Positions 57,803 through 64,000 of a stretch of 64,000 bases of DNA are shown here, one piece after another. The position numbers and the translations under genes were made by a program. The stretch comes from Adineta ricciae (taxonomy: Eukaryota > Rotifera > Eurotatoria > Adinetida > Adinetidae). The stretch lies in assembly GCA_905250025.1 (NCBI GenBank), contig CAJNOJ010000393.1, positions 1 to 64,000 on the forward strand, written 5' to 3'. Below the pieces are notes generated by a model. The model had not been told where the DNA came from. It worked only from the letters and a program-made list of their open reading frames with translations, and ran no database searches. Each line of letters starts with the position of its first letter. Within the stretch, counting starts at the first letter, position 1.

Positions 57803-58319
57803 GCATGTGATTCAGCTGCAAAAATACCAGCAAAATAAAAGAGAAAGGCAGAGTGACGTTCTCTCTGCCGAGAAAGAAAAATATGAAGAATGAAAACAGC
57901 TTGTAAATTTATTTTTCTTTTGCAAGAAATAATGCATATTAGAAGAGACGTCAGTAAATCACTAAGCAACATGTTGACTATAATACAGGTAACATGGTTT
58001 GTAGCAGTGCACTTTCGCGGGATGGTTATAGTAAAAGAATAGAGAGATGTATTTGCGCAGTACAAGTACGTCAACAAATAGCAGATTGATTTCTGTTTTT
58101 GAGATTCTTTTTCTTAAATGTAGTAAAGATACGATTAAGAAGAAATTACTTTATTTTTTATTCGAATTTCAATTTTTATTTTCGGTAAACGATATAATAT
58201 GTGTTATATTGGGTGTGCCAACGAATAAAAATGTGAGAGTGCAGAGTTTCAATTATTGAAAGGAAGGAAATTAAAAAGGGATGGATGACTAATAGCAGTC
58301 AATATATGTGAAGGAAAAC
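57803..58319. other. intergenic stretch
   Basis: No supported gene. It contains the upstream region of the ART gene. Confidence 0.45.
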
Positions 58320-58886
58320 TTAATTCAAACGGCCATCTCTTTGAAGTCGTCTAACGAGCTCGTGTAAATTGTAGTAATTGACTCCATTGATTAGAGCAGC
58401 TGTTCCACTGGCAACTGAATAAAGGGCTGTAACGGTACGTCCCAGAGTACTCAGAGTACCTGCATAGGCATAGTAACCAAAGGAAGCGGACATGAAAAGT
58501 TTGATGGCTCCCATAGTCAACTGTCGACTTTTCAAACTTTCAACATCGGTTCGAATCTCAGCTAGACGCTGTTCCCATAAGTTCGGCGGATAGTTTCTGA
58601 ATGTATCTATCACTCGATCTTGAAACTTTCTTTCTTCTTTCCGATCATTATTGGAATCCAATAAAAAGTAAATGCTGAGTGCAATACCTAATGAATTCAT
58701 AGCTACAGGATATTCATCATAGTTTTTGATAAGAGTATTAACCATTTTCCTGAACTTGCTTTCAGGAACAGGGCGTTTTTTGAAGAGTGCTGTAATTACT
58801 CCGATTGCAGCATTAATCGCAATTCCAGCTTTTGCATCGATGCGGTACTCATCGAGCATTTGTGAGGATATTTTGATAAGACTCAT
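58320..58886 (-). CDS. hypothetical protein with two or three hydrophobic helices
   Basis: 188 residues from the ATG complementary to 58884-58886. Hydrophobic segments lie at AGIAINAAIGVITALF, VAMNSLGIALSIYFLL and MGAIKLFMSASFGYYAYAGTLSTLG; basic and acidic helices lie between. No motif that I can name. The length, the continuous frame and the presence of its own ATG context favour a real gene. A membrane or mitochondrial place is possible. Confidence 0.55.
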   Translation of the reverse strand: MSLIKISSQMLDEYRIDAKAGIAINAAIGVITALFKKRPVPESKFRKMVNTLIKNYDEYPVAMNSLGIALSIYFLLDSNNDRKEERKFQDRVIDTFRNYPPNLWEQRLAEIRTDVESLKSRQLTMGAIKLFMSASFGYYAYAGTLSTLGRTVTALYSVASGTAALINGVNYYNLHELVRRLQRDGRLN

Positions 58887-61638
58887 TGAATAATACTTAT
58901 CTAAAGCACTAAAAAGAACTGGTTCAATATTGATGCTTTTTGATTAACGTATATGATGTCTGAAAAATGTTTGTATGAACACTTTCATTACAATACACGA
59001 TGCAGAATACACTCGGTATAATATACTTTTTCTTTGGCATCGTCTACTGTACCAGTTGGAAAATTCCCAGTTGACAGCCCATCAACAAAAAAATGTCGAC
59101 TTAGCTCATATATTTTTTCTCGTCGATTCTTCTAAAAAAAAATAATGCTTCTCGGCAATATTTTTATCGATAAAAAGCAGAAAAGAAAAGAAAATACATA
59201 GAATTGTCTATAGAAGCCAACTTGATGTCTTAAACTTCACTCCACATAATAACAAAAAAACGATTCTAGTTTGATTATAAATGATAAATATCGTTTCTCA
59301 ACTTAAAAATCAACAAGAATCGATCGAAATAAATTCTAAAATAATTTTATTGAAATTAAAAATCTTTTTCTTTGCTCAGAATTGGGTGAAAACTCGCGAC
59401 AGAAAAAGAAGCTGCGCATACAAACTTGAAGAAAACCACGAGAAGTAATATTCAACGGAGGGAAAAGCAATACAAGTGCTAAATTTATTCTCTCTATTAA
59501 AACTTTCAACTAGTCAACGACGTACAGAGCTTAAATTTCATTTCTTTTGTTTTTATGAATACATTTTCATCTGTATTTGTGGGCACGAGTACATCAGCAT
59601 GGTAACACAACAATAGTACAGGAACATCTATATTGTCTCTCACTTTCTTTTTGATTGCAAAACATTAATATGTCGTGGTGTATTATTAAAAGGGCAATAG
59701 GAGATACCAATATCGGAACATCGGTAGTCATACACTGTCATGCTTTTCTCTAGGAGAATAAAGAAAGCGAATGTTGAAAAAACAAAAATATAGACTCGTG
59801 TATCGACGATGGCTATAAATAACGAAAATAATGGACAGATTTCAGAATCGATTATTCCCTTTTCTGAAAGAAAGGGTTATACGGCGTTTAAATGCTGTGT
59901 TAAAAAGCTTAAAGTTTGTCTGTCTGTCCTATCGAATCAGAAATCAGCATTTCTAAAATCAATGAAATTGATCGATAGTTGTTAGAAAATGATTACCGCT
60001 AGGGTAATCGAGGTCGAGGATCACGAATCCGAGGTTAGGGTTGATTGATTAATTATTAATTTTTCATTAACTAGTCACGACTTATTAACATCCATTGTCA
60101 GAGTAGACCGAAGGATTTTTGACGTCGGGAAATTCGAATTTGAGGGTGAACTTCGTTTTATTAGCTGAGCCTGCGCTTGTTCTTTCCTCTTTACAAAGGA
60201 GATATTTTTCTTTATCTGTTCTAAAATCTTTTGTAGAAGATGGTGAATTGAACGCTATTCACGGACGTCATGTGTACAAAGATAGTAGCTCAAGAACTTA
60301 CGCGAAAAGATCTAATGCACTGTATATAATGATGTTTCTAATTGAAGAAATCCGAAAAAGTTATATGAGCTTCGTATCATCTTTGCTTTGTAGGCTACAT
60401 ACATCATATCTTTTCATGGGACTTTAGTAGAAGTAGTTCGCAAAGCGATATACCCGTCGGTGGAATTCCATCTTAGTAATTACAAACGCGTGGACTGTAG
60501 AAACAGTATTCTGAACACATGCAGCGCTATGAAAGATGTTCGCTTCGAAGCAAATCATACAATAAGAATTTCTTATCTAGTTTCTTTTGGTAGTCGAATG
60601 AATAGAAGATCATGACTGTCGAAGCGACAATAAAAGAAAACCCAATCGTTCAGTTTGAAAGTCGATCGAAGGCGAAAGGAATACCAGAGACAGCATGGCA
60701 ACGGCTAGTCGTGAGTGGCCGACCGGAGGGAGGTCGACGAACGACTAGGCGTTTAAATGCTAGATTAATCCTAAAGTGTACGCTTAGAATAACCTTGCCA
60801 GGCTTCATATAGTTTTGAAAGGGATTTGACGAATGGATATTCCCCAATGAAAATATTCGACAAGGTATCATTTTATTGACAGGAGAGAAAAGAACCGGTT
60901 TATCGCTGGAAGACACAGGCGAATGTTCAAACTTTTCAAGTAGTCTACTGTATATCATCCATCTATGAGTGGCTTAGTAAAGCAGTTATGAAAATTTCCA
61001 TGCGCGTGATATGAAAAAAGAAAAACAGATGACAAAGGTCAATGGTTGGCCGTGAGTGGCCGTCTGACTAACCGTTGACCGATGAATTTTTCAGTCAACG
61101 TAGTTAGTGCTGGAGAATTATCCACTGACAAATGGCTAATCGGTCTGATTCCTAAAAAGACTTTTGCATCCTATTTATTGTAGTGTGTGACATAGCGCCA
61201 TGATTCAGTTGGGCACTAGTAGCAATAGTAGTGCGTTTTTTCTCTTTCGAAGTCTCTGAATGTGTTCAGCATCCGGAAAAGTCTTTCAGAAAAGGGTCAG
61301 CGAATCCAAAGGATGAGCGTTACTTGTTTTATCAAACACTAACAAAGAGTCATGTTGTTGTGACGATCTTTTTAGCATGCGCTGTACGCATGTTATTAGT
61401 CCGTACTTCGGTGGACTTTTATGTACTTTGGCCTTATCCCTCCTTCCTTTCTGTCGAGAGAAGGGTATATAAACGTGTGTTCTGTATTAGATCGATGCGA
61501 TTGATGATAGGAAGAAATAAAGAAAGACATGATTCCATCGGGATACGCATCTCTTCCATCAGAAATCGTCACAGTTGTGAGCAATTAAATGTTATCAGTT
61601 ATACAAATACCTGCATAAATCGACGAAAGAAAAAATGT
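58887..61638. other. 2.7-kb gene-poor stretch
   Basis: No gene supported. A motif CGTGAGTGGCCG occurs twice (about 60710 and 61050). The second copy lies in a short hairpin (GGTCAATGGTTGGCC..GACTAACCGTTGACC), perhaps the trace of another small element. Open frames of about 100 codons have no recognisable family. Confidence 0.45.
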
Positions 61639-62111
61639 ATCAGTGTGAAGCTAGCACGAACAAACGATATGTTAGTTAAAAACGTTTTTACTAAGTACGG
61701 CCCGTCCATGAAAACTACACTGTTCGACTCAGAATTTAATTCTGCATCGAATGGTGGCACTTTTATTCACGGGACAAACTTAGTAAAAATANCTAACTAT
61801 GTCCCGTCCATGAAAACTACACCGTTCGACTCAGAATTTAATTCTGCATCGAATGGTGGTACTTTTATTCACCGGACAAACTTTGGAAAAATTATATCTG
61901 GATTATAAATAGACATAAAGGAAACGAACAAAGATATAGATAGAAAATTTTCCAAAGTTTGTCCGGTGAATAAAAGTACCACCATTCGATGCAGAATTAA
62001 ATTCTGAGTCGAACGGTGTAGTTTTCATGGACGGGACATAGTTAGTAAAAAAGTTTTTAGCTAACATATCGTTTGTGCGTGCTAGCTTCTTCGTGCTAGT
62101 TTCACACCGAT
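61639..62111. mobile_element. 473-bp palindromic element with 9-bp target duplication (Mutator-like MITE candidate)
   Basis: The left end ATCAGTGTGAAGCTAGCACGAA matches the reversed right end ATCGGTGTGAAACTAGCACGAA. The arms pair over most of their length around a centre near 61910. The left arm carries an extra 102-bp tandem copy (units from about 61701 and 61803) that the right arm lacks. Flanks AAAAAATGT (61630-61638) and AGAAAATGT (62112-62120) match at eight of nine bases. Long inverted ends plus 9-bp duplications fit Mutator-like elements; the family is inference. One ambiguous base lies at 61792. The 225-codon open frame across the left arm is an accident of the repeat. Confidence 0.75.
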
Positions 62112-63168
62112 AGAAAATGTTGTCGCTTCTTTTGTTAATGCCTAAGAGAAAGAGGAGAGAGTTTAATCTACCTTTTTATCATCGTGTGTTAGGTAAAAGT
62201 TGGAAAGATCCAAGAGAAAAAGTCTCTCCAAAGTAAAAAAGAAATGTTTCGTACACTCATTCTTTTCATGCTAAAATGTAATATTCAATAATAACTTTTT
62301 CAAGCTTTTGATTAAATGAGGTTTATTTCAATCTAATCAATTTCAATAAAATCAGAATAAATCAAAATCCTTTATCATCAATCGATCATTTATTTTTTTT
62401 AAACAAAGATAGCATAAAAATATCTTTGGATTTCTTGTACTTGTATTATCATCTTGAGGGTGTGATGGATGTTGATGTGAGTGAACATGATGTCTTTATA
62501 AATAAATGACGATATTCTAAACATCAAGTATCTCTCTGGGAAATCGGTGTGCTGGAGACCCTAGTAAAACTAGCTACAGATATTTCACAAAAATTTCGAA
62601 TTATTTTGTGATGCAATTTTAGCATGAACTCAACTATTTTTTTACAGTAGAAGTCCTTAAGACTATTTTGATGGCACTCTCATTCACACCCACCCTCACA
62701 CTCTCACCCTATAGTGTGGTTCAAAATCTGACTCGTGCTGTGATTGAGAGTTTTATTTGTAGATCTGTATAGTAGATGATATGATCAGACACTGTATGTT
62801 TGTGTTTCAATCAAATTGTTTTGTTGGACTGTTGCCATATACGGTTTGTATCGATTGGGATCTGTTCATATTGAATTTTGACGGTTGCTGTTGCAGGATC
62901 TGATGATATTGTCTAATACCAGAAATTCACTTAGATTCCATAAAAAATCAACAGGATTCTATTGACTTTGGTAAAGAGAATAGAAAAATATTTTATTGAT
63001 CTATTTATGACTATTAAAAATACTTGAAAAAATATCAATAGTTTTATGCATAATTTGATCTTTTTTAACAGTTTCTCACAAATGTCTGTTTAATATCAAG
63101 TGCTATTGCATTTATATATAAATTCATCGGAATCATTTTCTTGATTTGATTTTTTTGTGAAATCTAAC
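62112..63168. other. intergenic stretch with C-rich tract
   Basis: No gene seen. A CACACCCACCCTCACACTCTCACCC tract lies at 62685-62709, like those at 2.8, 3.06, 8.8 and 25.4 kb. Confidence 0.5.
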
Positions 63169-63593
63169 GATGAGTTTTTCGTTATTCATTTCGATTTACT
63201 TATTCATTATGATCGTTAATTGTCAAGGTCAATGTAAGAAAGTATAATGATTGTAAATCTACTAAACTTATTTTAAGTCAAATCGGCGGACCAGTTTCGA
63301 TTCAACAATGCCCTGATGGTTGTAGAGGAAAAACGTTCACTTTTCATGTTACTTTTCCACGTAAATTTACACACACACACACCAAACGTTCTTGTTGCAT
63401 TAAATCGTTATGATAGTAAGTTATTATCGAAATCGAATCATTGTATGTCTGTTTTGTTTAAGATTTTAGTGGAAATACAGCTATTGGTGTTACTGCTGAA
63501 CACATTACTGACCTTGGTTTCAATCTTCAAATTAAAGCTTGGGCTAATACAGCAGTTAATAATGCATCTGCATCATGGATTGCCTGTGCTTAA
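63169..63593 (+). pseudogene. H-type lectin domain protein with signal peptide, frameshifted in a CA repeat
   Basis: Exon 1 (63169 to about 63227) encodes a signal peptide (MSFSLFISIYLFIMIVNCQG). Exon 2 (about 63278-63418) gives CRGKTFTFHVTFPRKFTHTH in one frame, then PNVLVALNRYD in the next. The switch falls in a run of seven AC units. Exon 3 (about 63468-63593) reads FSGNTAIGVTAEHITDLGFNLQIKAW and ends ASWIACA. The KxFTFHVTF, NVLVALNxYD, GVTAEHITDxGF and SWIA blocks are those of H-type lectins, small secreted proteins that bind sugars such as N-acetylgalactosamine. The number of AC units breaks the frame by one, and the exon 1-2 junction is also out of phase. It is either a dead copy or a sequencing error in the repeat. 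Confidence 0.6.
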
Positions 63594-64000
63594 CTAAAGA
63601 ATAGAAATTTCACACTATTGCTTTTATTTCTTATTGCAGAGATTTTCAACTAATGATTGATCAAATTATGAAAATAAAATTTGAAAAAGCATATTTGATT
63701 TAGAAAGTTTACTCAATTTTAGAAAGAAAAAAAGATTAATCACAGACGATGAATGATATTTTAATAAAATTAACCTTTTGGTTACGGTTTTTTAAAGAGG
63801 AATCTTTTATTTTTCGTGCCAAAAAGGTCTGAAATAACCTTTATTGTATATAGAAGTATTTAGAAGTGTTTTAAAGTATGATAGTCTTCAAAACAACTGA
63901 TCACACAAAGTCCAACGTTACAAATATCACACTGATAACGTGTATATCACAGTTGCGTCAGTAACGATACAAAATGTACACACATCAACAGATACTATTC
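63594..64000. other. intergenic stretch to the window end
   Basis: AT-rich, with AATAAA-type polyadenylation signals (63674, 63763) after the lectin gene. No further gene seen. Confidence 0.45.

Noticed and set aside
61231-61908. 225-codon open frame on the + strand
   Set aside because: Its second half runs through the tandem units of the palindromic element and repeats itself; the first half has no family resemblance or exon signals.

Overview
The window looks like a bdelloid rotifer chromosome segment (inference). The DNA is AT-rich and its genes are split by many short introns of about 45-65 bp. The gene families fit: several rhodopsin-like GPCRs, F-box/LRR proteins, many mono-ADP-ribosyltransferase (ART) genes, and families that are rare in animals (YHYH-like, DNRLRE, serine hydrolase, a papain-like peptidase without a signal peptide). 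The left end carries a Penelope-like reverse transcriptase, and C-rich CACCC/CACACCC tracts recur. Both features are known from subtelomeric DNA of bdelloids.

Layout. 0-10.9 kb: a broken Penelope-like element, a possible piggyBac-type MITE, a 75-bp tandem repeat ending in C-rich tracts, an intact five-exon C1 peptidase (-), a multi-pass membrane protein (-), a 471-bp fold-back element, a decayed YHYH-like gene (-) and an ART fragment. 10.9-18.5 kb: a two-exon GPCR, an ART fragment cut by a shortened mariner, and a decayed coiled-coil gene with a 110-bp minisatellite in one intron. 19.5-22.8 kb: the most striking gene, five exons that join adenylate kinase, RING, von Willebrand A and Hint domains in one 997-residue product. 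23-31 kb: a Cys-rich membrane protein lacking its 5' end, an ART locus whose last exons encode an LC8 dynein light chain, a small membrane protein and an F-box/LRR gene. 31-39 kb: a dead P-type ATPase, a GPI-type DNRLRE protein, a serine-hydrolase remnant and an LRAT-like gene. 39-53 kb: membrane proteins, three more GPCRs, a type II glycosyltransferase-like protein, an intact ART-LRR gene and a TMEM272-like protein. 53-64 kb: a complete aspartic protease whose signal-peptide exon appears inverted beside it, an intact ART with a propeller-like C-terminus, a membrane protein, a 473-bp palindromic element and a lectin gene with a frameshift in a CA repeat.

The recurring theme is one catalytic module, the ART, found at five loci. 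Three of these have different C-terminal partners (LC8, LRR, propeller-like). The neighbours are receptors, secreted hydrolases and ubiquitin-pathway proteins, all set among small DNA transposons and fold-back elements. Domain and exon calls were made by eye, so family names rest on motifs and not on searches. No CRISPR array, rRNA or tRNA gene was seen.
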